NCBI RefSeq assembly: GCF_014851395.1 | Contig: NW_024040152.1 | Coordinates: 18,962,308-19,026,307, forward strand | Direction of reading: 5' to 3' | DNA: 64,000 nucleotides | From: Micropterus salmoides | Taxonomy: Eukaryota > Chordata > Actinopteri > Centrarchiformes > Centrarchidae | Shown: piece after piece, positions 46,001 through 61,000 of the stretch | How positions within the stretch are numbered: position 1 is the stretch's first letter | Layout: the number at the start of each line of letters is the position of its first letter | The notes under the pieces: generated by a model | The model's database searches: none | Seen by the model: the letters and a program-made list of their open reading frames with translations, nothing else | What the model was told of the DNA's origin: nothing | Translations under genes and position numbers: made by a program

Positions 46001-49000
46001 GGTAAATTTGACATTGGTTTAAGATGCTGTCAACACCTGTCCTTTAGACACTAATATGTTTCACTGGAAAACAAGCCTAGTACTAATAGTGAAATACACT
46101 TAAAATTATGGGGATGTTTTGGGGGTTATACTAGTCTTAATTAGTTTGAGCCAAAAAATGAGGATTTATGAGGAAACTTTTAAAAGCTGGTTACCTAACC
46201 GTAACAACCTGTAACCATATGTAACAAAATATTTACATGCATTTTTATACTGTTTATTTATATATACTAAATATTTGAAACTGAGGCTAATGGCAAGGTA
46301 AATCATATATATGATTCTTAACATTTATGATCTGTGTTGTTTTTTAACTTCTGGCAAATGTAGCAATTGCAAAACTGTAACAACAATATTAGCATCAGTA
46401 AAATAATTCAGAGCAACATACTATGAACGGCAAAGAAATTGCTTTACCAGTGCATATTCAATGTGTGCGGTGTTATTACTGGAAAAACAACTCTACTAAG
46501 CCTAAATGCATGAATAAACATCTATGTTAATAATTGTTAAAGGTTCCCTGTGGAAGGTTTGACCACAGCAGCACAATGTGCCAGCAAAGACAGGGAAAGA
46601 TTGCTAGCTAGTAAACATGGATATAAACAATGCAGGGCTTAAAATACTTTAAAAATCCTCTTTACAAATATTTAAATGCACTCAACATGTTTGTTAGATC
46701 TCAAGGATACACACAATTTGTTTTAGTAAGTAGAACTGAATGTAATGTACTAGAATACTCCAACATCTCAACACTAAACACAACATTCGTTTTTTTTGTT
46801 GTTGTTGATAAAATCTGAATATGATTAGCCTTATCCAGTGACACCAAACTACCTCTAGGTGCAAACTAACTTGTTACCGTGTAAGAATAGCTGCACCTTT
46901 TATAGTCTGCAGGTAATGTTTACAATTTCAATAACTCCTTTCTCACATTAGTTGTCAGTTTATGTGCTAGCGGGATTAAGAAAAACAAAGATTTAATTGA
47001 AATGTCATGGTGCTCCATGGTGTCCAATACGAGCTTGCATAATGACTTATGTTGTTAATGTTTTACTATATGTATCTATGTATCTCAGACACCTCACGTG
47101 ATGTTTGTCCATTCTCTCTCCAGGGCGGAAAGTCTGCTAATGTGGCCTGAGGCAAAAAAAAAAGACAGCCATCCAACATCTCAAATTAAGGCTGTGATTG
47201 TCACTCTAACCACCACCAAGGCTAATGAGAGGCAGATCGGTTATAGAAATAAACACTTTGGGGACACTAGCAGTGCGATGCTGCAGTGGGAGTGTGGTCA
47301 CAGGCCATGAGTCACCCTATCCCCCCTTGGCAGGCCCTCCACAGGGAGGAATTTGGGCATGGGGCAGGGTGCTTGTCGCTCCCTTGTGCTAAAAACAAAT
47401 TCTGGACCTGTCATTCATAAATCTCTTGTTTACCAGTGCCTAGAGACACTTTTGTGCACTTTCCACCAATCAGGAGGCACCTCACTTTCACTCGGAAAAA
47501 AAGTATTCATATCAAGGGTCGTGCTCGCCAATGGCACTGTAATACCAGTTTCAGCCTCTTCTTTGTGAGTGATCATTTCAAAAGTGACCCGAAAGTTACA
47601 TAAATGCAACACTGCGCTTTTATTTTTGCCCATGTTAAATTGAGCAGGCGGCCTCACAACTGTGACAGTCTTTCGCACATTGTCTATATTAAGACCCTGC
47701 TCAGAAAAGCATTTATATTTAGCCCTAGTTACTGGTGGTTCCGTATTCTCCTCTGCTTAGGGATTATTTTTGTAATACAGAAACAGCAGATTTCAGTTTT
47801 GGGTAGTTTCAGGGTGAACTGTAAATTTGTGGCAGTAGATACGTAGGTCTAATGTATTCTGTGGCTAAGTAAAGTACATTGACAGAGGCATATTTTGACC
47901 TTTTCTCTGTTTCAATCAGCACAGAGAGAATAATGCCGATCATGAGAAATGTGAGTTGCAGAGTGGAAATTAGGTGGAGGCTTCAGTGGAACTGAAACAA
48001 TTACCACCTACCTTTAGGACCTTATTATGTTCAACATTGTCATTCACAGTGGACAGAGATTGAACTAGAGCAGAACAGGCACATGAGGCTGTTGTGGTTA
48101 CCTCAAGGGCCATTTCATACAGCCTCCTCCCCACTTCCTATCCTGTTGAAACACTGTCTGAGATTTTCTGTTGGAGGATCAGCTTGATGTGCTGATCAAA
48201 GTAGAGATCCTTAATGCCAGTCACAGTGAGGGTACAAAATGAAATATGAGATTAATTAGACATCTCAGTGGTGAATTCTCTCAGGCAGCAGGTGTTTTTT
48301 TGTTGCTATATTTAGGTCCATTAGGCAAAAGTAGCACTAAGGCTGTCTGACTGTCTGAGCCCTTCAATGGTTCACAGGTTCACGGCTGCTCCTGGAACAG
48401 CGCCCGCTACAAAAGAATCCTTTGTCAAGTACTTACAAGCTAAGATTAATATTCCCTGTCAGGAGAGAGGGGTCTGTTCTACAGGTGCCTGTTCTCTGCG
48501 CCTGCTGAGCCGTTGCCCTCCTCTGTCATTTGATTGGAGCTGTTTTTAGAACAGAGAGAAAAATTACAGCACCGGAGTCCCCTCTAGCTGTCTTCACTCT
48601 TTGAACATGTTTTAAGACAAGTTATCACTTAGCCACCGAATCTCTACAGTGTGTGTGTGTGTGTGTGTTGGAGGGTTTTGTAATGCTTTCTCTCTCTCTC
48701 TCTCTCTCTCCCTCTCCCTCTGCTGGGGACTCCTTTCTTATATAAGAGCTGAAAGGCTGATATAATAGTCAACATGTCACATTGCCACCGTAGGCAGGAG
48801 ATGACATGCAGTGAGACTCGATATCTGCAGGATGGGGAGACATAATTACGTCGCCGGCGTTGCCATGGCAGCGGCAAGTTAGGGTGGTGGATACTAGGGT
48901 GTGGGGATTGTCACAGACCAGGATTGCGCCACTTGCTTTTATGTTTCTATTTATAATCATCACCGCCGCATACACATGGAATGGTGGCAATGAAAAACAG

Positions 49001-52000
49001 GCTACATGAAAAAACAAATGGGCGCCAGTGAGCTTCACAGCGTCAGTGAACAGGAGGGCACTGCTTCTTAATTGATGGCTACTGTAGACTGACGCTGCTT
49101 CTTTTGGCAGGTTCAAACTCCTTTTTATTGGCATTTTTATTATAGTTTATGAGGATGAATGCATAACTTGATCAACACAAGATTATTTCTGTGAACATAT
49201 AAATTGTAATGTGTTAGTTTTCTGTCATGCTTCCAGCAAACAGGTGGTGTAGTAACATCGCTTGTATTTGTTCCCTCAAATGTGACCCTTGAGAAGATTA
49301 CGGCAATGAATGCACTTAATAAATCTCCCTCCAGCCACTGGAATTTTAAGTAGGTTTGAATACTACTCTGGTCTCAAAATGGAAGACACATTATACAGTC
49401 TGGACAATGCGTACCCTTCCTTGAGTGTCACATCATGATCAGAATAACTAACATTTTTATAGGCCTGAATACTTTTTTTTAATAGCTAAAAATGGTTCAA
49501 AGATGTGGTTTTGGGACATAAAAGTATTCTTATCGTAGCAGGGATTCACATTAATGTGGATGAAAACAGAAGCGTAAAAAGAATAGAAAAATATTGTACA
49601 GTCACTAATCATCCTCTATGGACTAGAGAGATGAAGTAGCCCTGTCTCCTATGTTCTTTACAGGCAATCGATTTTCTCTGTGGAACAACCTATATATAGA
49701 GCTTGGAGACCAAAGGGATGCCCTCTCAGTTTGTACCTGGCAATTATTTATAATGGAGGTAGCTGTCAAAGACAAAGGCAGTTCTTACCGATGCACGCAT
49801 TGCAGCGTCTGCACACAAGAACAGAGATGAGAGAAAGATCACCGGAAACATGAATTCACAAACACATGGGGGTTCCAGGCTCACAACAAACTACTTTGCC
49901 TTTAATCATTTATGTTAAGAAGGGATATCTGATGTTCTGGTAGAGACGGGGAGAAGGACTCCCTTTATTTATTTATAAGACAGTAAGAAGATAGGATTCA
50001 TGTAAATACTTTAAATGACCACTCCAACATGTTGTGCCAAATGTTCATTGAGTGTGGTATACAGCTGCTCCCAGTAGACTCTTTCCTGATGGATGTGATC
50101 CTGTGTTTGTTTATAGACACTATTATAATTGCAGGTTTCTGAGAATCTCCTAATTTCTTTTTCAACTGCCTGCGTCATTTTTAGAATCCTAATTGTCCTG
50201 TCCTCCTTAACTCAGAACATGCTTTGTTTTGCAGTAATATACAGCTGTACTATACACAGCTACCTATGGTCGCTTGATTTGAATGGTAAAGGTACAATTA
50301 ACGGACTGACAAATCTCTTTTTATTCCCACTCCGTGGGCTACAGTGGACATTAAGCCGGACGTGCCATTGGCTGTGGAGCCCTTATCTCCTTTGGATCTG
50401 CGCACTGATCTGAGGATGTTAGGGCCAGGCTCGGACCCAGGATTATGGGAGAGGCAGCTGCAGCAGGAGTTACTCCTCATTCAGAAGCAGCAGCAGATCC
50501 AGAAGCAGCTACTAATCAGCGAGTTCCAGAAGCAGCATGAGAAGTTGACCCGTCAGCACCAGGCTCAGCTCCAGGAGCACCTCAAGGTCAGCATTGCACT
50601 TGTACAACAGTTGGAGGACGGCACAGCAGTGCGCACAGTGGCACAACACAGCACCACAGTGTAGAAAACAGCATGGCACAACACAGTATGGCATAGTGCA
50701 GATCAGTAGAAAAACATTATAGCTCAGGACAACATTACAGAATGCAGAAAAGAAAAGACAACTCAGCACAGCAAGGTCGGGTGAGTTTTGTTTTTTATAG
50801 ACAACTACAGAATAGTCCATCACAACCAAATAAAAACTGCAGAAGTTCACCAAAGTCACTGTCGTTTTTAAAATATATTTATCGGTGTGATCTCTACATG
50901 CTGACTTGAGACCTGTGTGTTTCTCAGCTCCAGCAGGAGCTCCAGGCCATGAAACAGCAGCAGGAACTTGCAGAAAAGGAGCGTCGTCTGGAGCAGCAAC
51001 AGCAGCAGCAACAGCAGCAGCAGAACCAGCAGGAGAAGGAGCAGGAGAGGCATCGGCGAGAGCAGCATGTTTCCAGCCTGATCCTCAGGGGCAAGGAGCG
51101 CTCCCGTGAGAGTAAGAGCTCAAAACCGCCATCCTCACTATCTCCTTACCATCAGGGGTGGAATTACTGATTTTGAGGGCCCCCGGCAAAACAAGAATGA
51201 GGCCCCAAATTGTAACCCTTTTCCCATTCAATCAGTTTTTAATGCATTAAATTAGAGTGGGGCCTAAGCAGAATATGCATTTAACAGCTGGATAGGAAAG
51301 CTTTACTGTAGCTGAACACTTACTGAGAAAATACTTATGTATATATTCACATTGGTTAATGTAAATGTTCTATTATCATCATTATTACTATAATTATATA
51401 TTTATATCATTTTTGGATCTCCATTAACTGTTGTAACACCAATAGCTACTCATCCTGGGCTCTACATGATTGTATTTACTGTTCTTTATTGAAAGTGGTA
51501 TACACAACATTGAACACCCACACCATAATATTTGACTAAACTAACTACAGTGAGATCAAAACAGCACAAATAAAGTGTTAAAGGATCAGTCCTAGTCCAC
51601 TCAGGATTTTATTTGCCAAGGGTCTGAGATAGATCCAGCAGATCTTTGTTTTTGTTTGTTCAGTGAAGCAACCCTTTAAGACCACCTTCTATTACCTACC
51701 AGAACTAGTGGCACTCCGAGTCTGATCATATTCGGCAGCGTAGCAGTAAGGTTAAAAAATTCACACATAGAATATCATTCTCAATGCATGTGACAATGTT
51801 ATTACTATTCACAAGCAGCTGATTTCATGACTCTGGCTATTGGAGACACAATTTCTTAATGTCAGATGTAACTGTCCTGGAGGATGCCTGGGAGCAAATT
51901 GCAAAGTTAAAAATGTACTTCATCAGATAAAGAGTAATATCCAATGATGATGATGATGATGATGACGACGACATGGTACTTAACAAGTACATGCATAAGG

Positions 52001-55000
52001 TTGGCCAGTGATTATTTAAGCTTAGAATTTAGGAGAAAATGTCTTTCAATAGCATGATGAAAATAGCTTAGGATATAGTATTGCATTTCTGTTTTTACCT
52101 TATAGCTAATAATAGACTAGATTTATGACTTTGTCAAGTCAGGTAATTTGAAACGGTGCCCTGCAACTCTAACCCTCCAGTGGGAAAGAACATCTCTCTG
52201 CAGTATCACTTTAGCAGCTTGAAACAAATATTGTGCTCGTAGACCACTAGGGGGAGATCTTCCTACACAAGTTGAGGCTGCTCTGGATGATAGAGTGAAC
52301 TCAATCTGAAGAAATAAGTTAGAAGTTAAGCAGTAAGCTAAATGTGATGTAGGAAAATAGGTTAGGAAACCTGAAACTTACAATAGGGTTAAAGTTTGAA
52401 TTGTAATATTATTTACGCAGCGATATATCATGAGCCATAACCCTAGGGTGACCCCAATCCCTTTGGTTCCGTCTTTTGGTCTCACAGGTGCAGTGGCCAG
52501 TACCGAGGTTAAGCAGAAACTCCAAGAGTTTCTGTTGAGCAAATCAGCAAAGGACCCTGCCAGCAATGGAGTCAATCATTCTTTCATCCACCACCCAAAA
52601 CTCTGGTACACGTAAGTATTTTCTGTTGTTTTGGCCTGAGAGTGTGACACAAATGCACACTAATACATACTCATTTTAAATCACATAAAAACATAATCGA
52701 CATCATTGTATTGGCCTCTCTTAAATTTGATGTATTTTTGTGTGATCAGGTCTTCTCACCACACATCACTGGACCAAAGCTCTCCACCTCTAGGCGGCAC
52801 ATCCCCCACCTGCCATTACACTCTGCCGTCACCCATAGAGAGCAAGGATGACTTCCCCTTGAGGAAGACAGGTTTGTTCATTTGCACACACACACAGCAC
52901 ATACATTAAAATGCAAATAGACATACAGTATTATATATGCACAGACGCACAACTAGTTAAAAAGATTTAAGATTAAAAAGCTGCGTTGTATTACTCATTT
53001 TCCTACTTTGGGTTATTAATACAGTGAGTGTCTTTTTGACCCTTGTCAATCAGGAGGTCATTATACCTATTGAGTATTTCTTGGCTTGCTGATGACCTGC
53101 TAATAACATCAGTTAGGCTCATTATGACCCCGCCCCCTCCTCCCCATCCCTCGAGGCCTAAACACAAAACTTTTGTAAGAGGTGACGCAAGGCAGAAAAG
53201 TAACTTCCTATTTGGATTATACTAAAACACAACAGCTGAACACAGGCAACAACACAATTTAATAAAAAAAAAAAAAGTTAAAAAAGTTTTCACTTCACAG
53301 TTTTAATTACTGTTAATTTTATTTAAATTACCTTGCTGTTATTTAAAAGGAACCACATTTGTCCCTATGTTGCAATAACAAACCAAGTTTTGAGGCTTCT
53401 TTCAACTGTTTAGTGGTAAATGGGAGATTTAAAGCGGATTAATTTCTTATGGGCTTTAAAAAGTATTTTGAAAGGAGACAGGTTCCCACCAAAAAGCAGC
53501 TCAGGTTTGTTTGTTTAAAGTTTGAGGAACCCTTTGGGGAAGGCTGTGTAAATAAGAATAATTCCTACCCCTTGGTTTGCACGAGCACAAGAGCTTGCCA
53601 AGCTAAAAACTTCATAATTTGGCAATGAGGTCACCAAATTACATTATGTTCTTTTCCCCTCTGTGTCTCTCTTAATTACATTGGAAAACAATTATACTTG
53701 GTGAGTTATTTAACTACAGGCCTGTCATGTTGTGTGTATACACAATTTAGAGATCAGGCAAAGGAATATATCTGGTAAATAAAGTCACTGCATGGCAAGA
53801 ATAAATATTAGAAAGGTAAATGGAAGCTTTGAGAGCTTTTATTTATTGTAATCTCTTTGAATCATGCCATCTTCAAAACAGAGAAATACGTCTTGTATAT
53901 ATATTTACATTTCCTGGGCATGCCCGTAGACCCATAAGATAAAGACTTGGATGACTTGCAGTGTAATCACCAGTTGAAGACAGTTTTCTCAAATAAAAGA
54001 GAGACTGTTTATCGTAGCATTGTTTGCTTTTTACTGTGAATACAAAAAGGCAGGTTTAAACAAATAACTGGACAGATACAGTTTCAATTTCTGCTACTCA
54101 ATCATGACATTTTCATCCTTTAATTCATGGTTAAATCATATCCCCATCTCTGTGCCCAACTCTCTTGCGCTGATGAAACTATTTCTTGCTCTTTGGATTC
54201 CTGAATCTATATGTGGTCATTTCCTGCTCCGACCTTCCTCCCCCACTTCCTGTCTGTCTTCATTAAAGTCCTCTGAGAGCTTGGCACCCGAGGGGGACAC
54301 ACAAAGGTAGTGTTGTTCCCTGAGCTACTGGCTGTCACTGATAGCTGATTGGCAGGTGTTGCAGAGTTAAGACGGGCACAGGCTGGAGGAACCTCGACAG
54401 GACTGTTTGTTTAAGCAAAGATAGCTCTCTCAAAACAAAGTGGAGATGACTCGAATGCTCCACGCTACGCTCCCCGCTGCTTCATTTGGCCAGAGGGCTG
54501 AGCAGTTTTTTTCTGGCTGAGGTTTAAGTTGACAATGAGGTTCATGGTGTGCATGCAATATATACTGTGTAACACTTTAACACAGCTTGGTGGCCAGTAA
54601 GTTTTACAACTTTTCAAGTAAGCTTTATGCATTTATAATTTTTCCCCCAAAACACAAGAACCAACCAGTATACACTCAAAGTTCACTCCTCATCATGTGT
54701 TTCAGAACACCTCTGCCACAAAATTGGATATAAACTATAGTATGCACAGATATAGACATTATAGTGGCACCACACAGTGTTCAAAAAGAGAAAGTCCTGT
54801 AAATATCTCACAAAAGAAACAATATGTGCTTTTATTTCTACCGTTAGGTGTCCTATTAATAGTTATATTATCCTTAAAAAAAACAGAATAGCTGTGTTGC
54901 CCTTGGCTTTATTTTACTTCAATAGTTTTCAAAAGAATTTCACGTGATAACTTGTTTACTTGGTATAATATCCTCTTTGTTACACTTCCCAGGACTAGAA

Positions 55001-58000
55001 TAGGCTGGACCGAGGGCATGCAATAGTCTGTGGCAAGAATAGTTGCAGCTTAGCAGTAAGAAGTGCAACACCCTGTCTGGTCTTGACCCAGTTACCAAAT
55101 GTGTGCATTCAGCAGGTGCAGGAAGGATTTTCAAAAATAATTCTACAAAGGGAAAACTGTAAAGCCCAAGCAAGTAAAGTTTGTGTGGAAACTCCATCTG
55201 TTAAGACTATTATTTTATGTTGTATATCAGAAACATTAATGAAAGATACTGATCTTATAACACGGAATATCTAAACTCTGAGGGAATGTAACTAAAATTT
55301 TATTTAAAAGTTTATGTACTGAAAGGAACAGCAACCAGTGAGCACTCATCCATTTCAGTATGCGTTTAAACCAGAATGTCCTTACCTACAGAACACACAC
55401 CTCAGCTTTCCACACAGCCATCTGTCCAGGTCCAGACTGATGGACGCAGGCACTCGTAGTGACATTAGAGTTAAAATTCTGATTAAGTGGAGATAGCATA
55501 ACACATTTGCTTGCAAAGCCACTAGCCCTGCAGCACCACTTTCAAATGTAATAAGGTGATTGATTTATGACTCTAGTATATTGCAGCCATTACTGTATGT
55601 TTTCATTAAGTGAGAAGCCGGAGCAGAAGTGACCCAGGTGTTTCGGTGTATATGCGTTGCTGCAGCCATCATTGCCTCCTGTTGCTCTGTGCACCAGGGC
55701 ATTTTTTCCATGGAGACCAGTGAGAAAGTGTTTGTTCCCGAGCTGCTGCTGTCTGGCGTTCCCGTGGCGACCAATTGGGATGCGTAGCTTGGTGGCAGCA
55801 GTGTGTAAAAATAGAAAGCAATCAAGGCAGCAGGGCGTGAAGCAGATTCATACGACTCCCACCAGCGTTTTCTCTCCATTTATCTCTCCTGCCTCCTTTC
55901 TTCCTCCCTCGCTCTCTTTCATTCTACCTCACACCCACAGGATTAGAGGTCTGTTCCACGTATTAGGGAAGAGGGTTTTGCTGCTTTTGACAAAACCAGA
56001 AATAGCAGCATCTGGCCCACTCTCCTAGCTGTGCCCCCATCACCGCTCCCTCTCCTCCTCCCTGCAGTGCTCCCACGTCATAGCCCCACTTCAATATGTA
56101 TAGCTGTATGTTGTACACATCGCAAAAGAACTATTTAATTATTGATCTGAATTAAATAATTGAAACAGGCTGGCTATTGTGTAACAGAATCTTTACGTAA
56201 CATAAATGCAGCTTTGTGCTCTGGCTTTCAGTCAAAAGACCAGTTTACCTATTCTGCTTGTTTGTTTGAGTGTGTAAGGCTAGCTGTGGGATTTCATGTC
56301 CAAAGGGTTGATGGGAAGTCCACATGAGACATGTTGACCAAGTGTGTCACTGTCACTGTGACAAGACAGGGGCACGACTCAACAGTCAGACACAAAAACA
56401 TTTGCTTGCATTCACATAACTGATTCTTACATTATTCAAAATGATTTCCTTGCCTGGTTTGAACCTCCACCTTATTTCCCTTTGTTTATTTATTTTTCAT
56501 TACATAATCTTTCCATAGTCACATCTGTGCCACACTCATTTTTCAGACTAGTTTACTAATTAGTGCCAGTTGGCAGGGCTGAACATGTAAATACCATGAA
56601 GGACTCAGCGGTCTCGTCCTTCATTCAAAAGTGACTATTCATTTAGAAAGGTCATTGGTCTGTAATAATATTTTCAAGCCTATAGATTAGGTCATTGTAC
56701 AAGATTCACACTCTGAAATACATTCTCAGTTATCAAATTGTATCACCAAATTAAAGGGGAAAAACAGAACATATTTATCTCTGTGTTACATGTCAAGTCC
56801 ACGGTTTAGCAGTTACACTTTTGTGTTGGCCCTTTAGAAACAATGACATAGGCAAATAAACTTGGGTCAAATAAGCAGTTGTGCAATGACTGTATTCCCC
56901 GCTTTGTTCAACCTTTTAATTCAATGTCATCAAATTTGGCTTTGTTTTGGTGCTTCAGAGATGGCAATCATCATTTGTGTGTAACACTAATACGGTGGAG
57001 CAGGGCGTTCCTGGAAAAGAGCATCTATGCTCAGTAAATTTACCCTGGTAAAATAAAGGTATTAAAATGACTAAATAATCTATAGTGAAACTAAATGCCA
57101 ATTTTTGAGAAATGTCCGTAAATCTATCCTTAATACCAGCTGAAAATTTTGAAAGCATTATGTCTGTTGAAGAATATTACGTCAGCATTTCTATCAACAC
57201 TGATGGACTGGATTTGTAAGAAGTCTGGATCAGTTCAGGCCAAACTGGGAGTGAGCATGTGTGACTTTGGAGTGTGTCTATTTGGGTATCTCTGTTTTGC
57301 ATTAGGAGGAGGGGGTGTGGGGAGGGCCTGAAACATCTGCCATGTTTTTGTGTTAGTTTAACTGTTGCTACTGTATCGGACTGTGGTCACCAGGGCGGCA
57401 GGTAGCGGACTATTTCACTTAGAGCCTGTGTGTTGCTCAACCTAATTTAGTCCAGATGAGGTGGAAGTGGGCCCAATCCTGACTCATTTAATTTATCTGA
57501 AACCTGCTCTGAATTTCACTGAAACTGAAATCGTTACATGTCCAAGCGTGACAACATTGCTTATTTTTTAACTGATTTATAGTCTCTTTATTTCTCTTTT
57601 AGTTTCCTCTTATGTTATGATGCTACTAAAGTTCAGTCCACTTAGGCTGTATAAAAGCATACTGTTTGACTGTATAAAAATACACAGCACACTCACATGA
57701 TTGTGTAATTCATCTCCATGTGATGGGGCATATTGATTGTCCAAACAGTGTGAATTGAGACTTAGAGAAATATAAATATCTGTATTTTTTAGCCTCTGAG
57801 CCCAACCTGAAGGTACGATCCAGACTGAAGCAGAAGGTAGCAGAGAGGAGGAGCAGCCCGATGCTCAAGAGAAGAGATGGAAACATCATGACTCCTTACA
57901 AGAAAAGGGCTCTGGAGCTAATGGGTATGCTAACTTGCTGGCCATATGTAAGGTTGTCTTTTCTCCTGTTACAACATCTGTGGAAATTGTCTACATCTTA

Positions 58001-61000
58001 TTAATACAAGCCGATATCTCTGTGTTATTATTACAGAGCTACATAATAATTGGCCGTTTTGCAATGCAGTAATATATTATGGTCATTGCACTTTCATGTA
58101 AGAAAGACCGCAGCCATGACCATAGACATTAAACTGTTGTGAGGCTGCAGCTGTTTTGCCAAGCGTATGTGTATGTGTGTTGTGTGCAGAGTGTCAGCAT
58201 GCATACTGTGTCTAACTCCTTGATGTTTCGTAGACTCTACGCCCACTAACAGTGCCCCTGGATCCGGCCCCAGCTCTCCCATAGGGGCCTCCAGTGCCTT
58301 GGGGGCTGAAAATGGACCCTCATCTCTGCCTACTACCACAAAAACTGAGGTGTGTTTATAAATCATCAGCACTGCTATTGATTTGCCAAAAATGATAAGC
58401 AGACATCTTACTGCTGTTGTTATTCTGCATGCAAATCATTTGAATATAAAAACTATAATTTTATGTCTAGGCACTAGATGCCTGTCTGCCCTTCTGCTCA
58501 CAGCTAAATAAAAAGGCCAGTTGTCCTCTTTCTGTTACACTCAAGTGTAAATGGCTCCCCACACTGACATTAAAGAGGCACAGCTTGACCCACGTGTCGG
58601 TTACCCCAAGTTTTCTTGCGTAAAGATGTCACAATATGCAAGAAAGTAAATGGACCCAACCAGTGTTCAAATTCTGAATACAAACATTACAGAAACAAGT
58701 ACAAATGTAGTAAAAGTAGAAAATGAAAAAGCTGCACATTTTTATATCCAGCACTTTTCTTCCAGATGTCCTGTACAATCAGTTTTATGTTTTACACAAA
58801 AAAACATCTTTAGTTTGGCTATAAGGTTACTGTTGGCTTGTCACTGTATTTCTGTCACTGGGCTGGCTGTATGCCTGTTCTGGGTTGTTCTAAGGCATTT
58901 CCCAATAGAGTTACTGACCAGAGCTCCCCTTGGACCGAGCTCACAAAGCAGACTATTATAGAGGGTGGCAGATATGACACATCTCTGAACAATCTTAACA
59001 GAACAGCTGTGTTTTCCTTAACCGTCGCTGTTTACTCTCCCTGGGACCTCCAGCGACACAGAGAAGGGAGAGACGCCCTGACAGCGGTCTGAAGGTTGGG
59101 GCTTAGGGAGACAGACAAACTGTGGAGTTTAATTGATATCCCAGGCACTGGTAGCCAAAGACATCCACTTGCTAACAACATAAACACACAAGATTGCTAT
59201 TGTATCAGCTCAAGCTGAGGCTCTCATGAAAGTCATTTGTGGACTCTGGGGCTGCCTGTAGACCTCATGCCTGTTGCAAAAGCAAGGCGTGTTTGTGCAC
59301 CGTTACATTAGGTATCCTTTTTCAGAGGGAACAGGTCCCTCGGGTCAAATATGGGCCGGATATCCACATACAGGTCACTGAGTACTGGTAGGGGTTGGAA
59401 GGATAAACATGGCTGTTCCAAAACCACATGCTGGTCCGCTGCTCTGCTGGGTACAGGAAGTATGCCCCACTGCTGATGTTCTCTGAGAGAGCATCCTGAG
59501 GGTGGGGACCAGGGAGTAAGAACAGAGAGCAGGCTGATTGGGGACTGAACAACTGAGGGTGGAGCGGTAGATTTAGAGGTTTGCAGTGTTTTATAATAAC
59601 GTATCATCCTCAGTGGTGCCATTCTGTGACACTCCTTTATATCATCTATCATAAAAAAACTCATACCTTTCAGCATGGAGGGCTTTTATTTGTCATAGTG
59701 CATTAATGTTTATGCCACTGCTCATGTTGCCTTTTGAAATTGTCCATAGTGGGATTTCTAAATCTGTTAGAAAATCTCTCTGTCTTTGCTCTGTCCTGTG
59801 TTTGATGTAGAGATGGCCTTCACAGCCGAGATTATTCCGACCTGAGGGCTCTGTGTCGATGCTGAGCTTATACACGTCTCCCTCCTTACCCAACATTTCC
59901 TTCGGGCTTTCAACTGCATCCTCACCCATTAGTGTGAGTACACATACACATATATTCTTAGATAACATGAAATAAAATCTCGCTTAATACACCAGTATAA
60001 TGGTTCAGTGATGGCAAGTTTTTTCTGTTCAGTATATGAGATGAAAAACCTGCTATCAGTGGCTTTCTGGGGTCTCTGTACGACCACAGGTCACCGACCT
60101 GTGGCCCCAAATGATTTTATCGTTCTTAGATAAATATTGTTTTGCAGTGTCTTGTGTCAGGCATGCTCTTATCTTCGCCTATTACCTCATTTATCACAGC
60201 TTTTAAAAGGCCAAGTCCACTCAAGTGCACCTTCTGATTACACAGTGCATGATATATCATCTTTTAGCTCTCTGGCACATTCCACAGAGGCCTGTTGATC
60301 AGCTGCAGTGACTTCTACCAATCCTAGTGCACAGCATGTGTAGTGTGACTTAAAGAATAACCAGTACTTTTTTAAATCTTTTTCTGTCCCTCAGGCCGCC
60401 ATGGGTTTGAAGGACAGGTCGACAGAAATCAAGCATGGGCTGCCTGGGCACCTGCTGGGCCCTGTGCCCCTTCAGACAGGCCTTGAGTCTAAAGTGAGCC
60501 CTAGTCATCAGGCCCTCCTCCAACACCTCCTCCAGAAGGAGCAGATGAGGCAGCAGAAGATGCTCTCCTCTGGTAAGACTGCGTTACTTGATGTTAAGCC
60601 TTACATTATGTTTGAATTAAAGTTATTTACAATATGATTTTAAAAGAAACCTAATACTAGTTATGATGTTTTTTTCTCAAGGCCAAGGCCACCCTCAGTC
60701 CCCTCTGGCCATGAAGGATCGATCCTCCAGTAGTCGGCCTAAACTACCAAAACACAGGCCCTTGAACAGGACCCAGTCTGCGCCACTGCCTCAGAACACA
60801 CTGGCCCAACTAGTAATCCAGCAGCAACACCAGCACTTCCTGGAGAAACAGAAACAGTACCAGCAGCAAGTCCATATAAACAAGGTATTGTCAACATCAA
60901 TCAATATTCAAATCACAGGGGAGGATTTTGACTTTAAGATTTGCTTTTCGCAGTGTTCTCTATTCTATTCCTTTTTAGGTCTCGTGAGGTCTTATTTTAC

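Noticed and set aside
50587..50664. hdac9 exon 2 read on to a stop at 50664 as a short isoform
   Set aside because: The sequence after EHLK has no similarity to the family, and the donor CTCAAG|GTCAGC joins in phase to the next exon.
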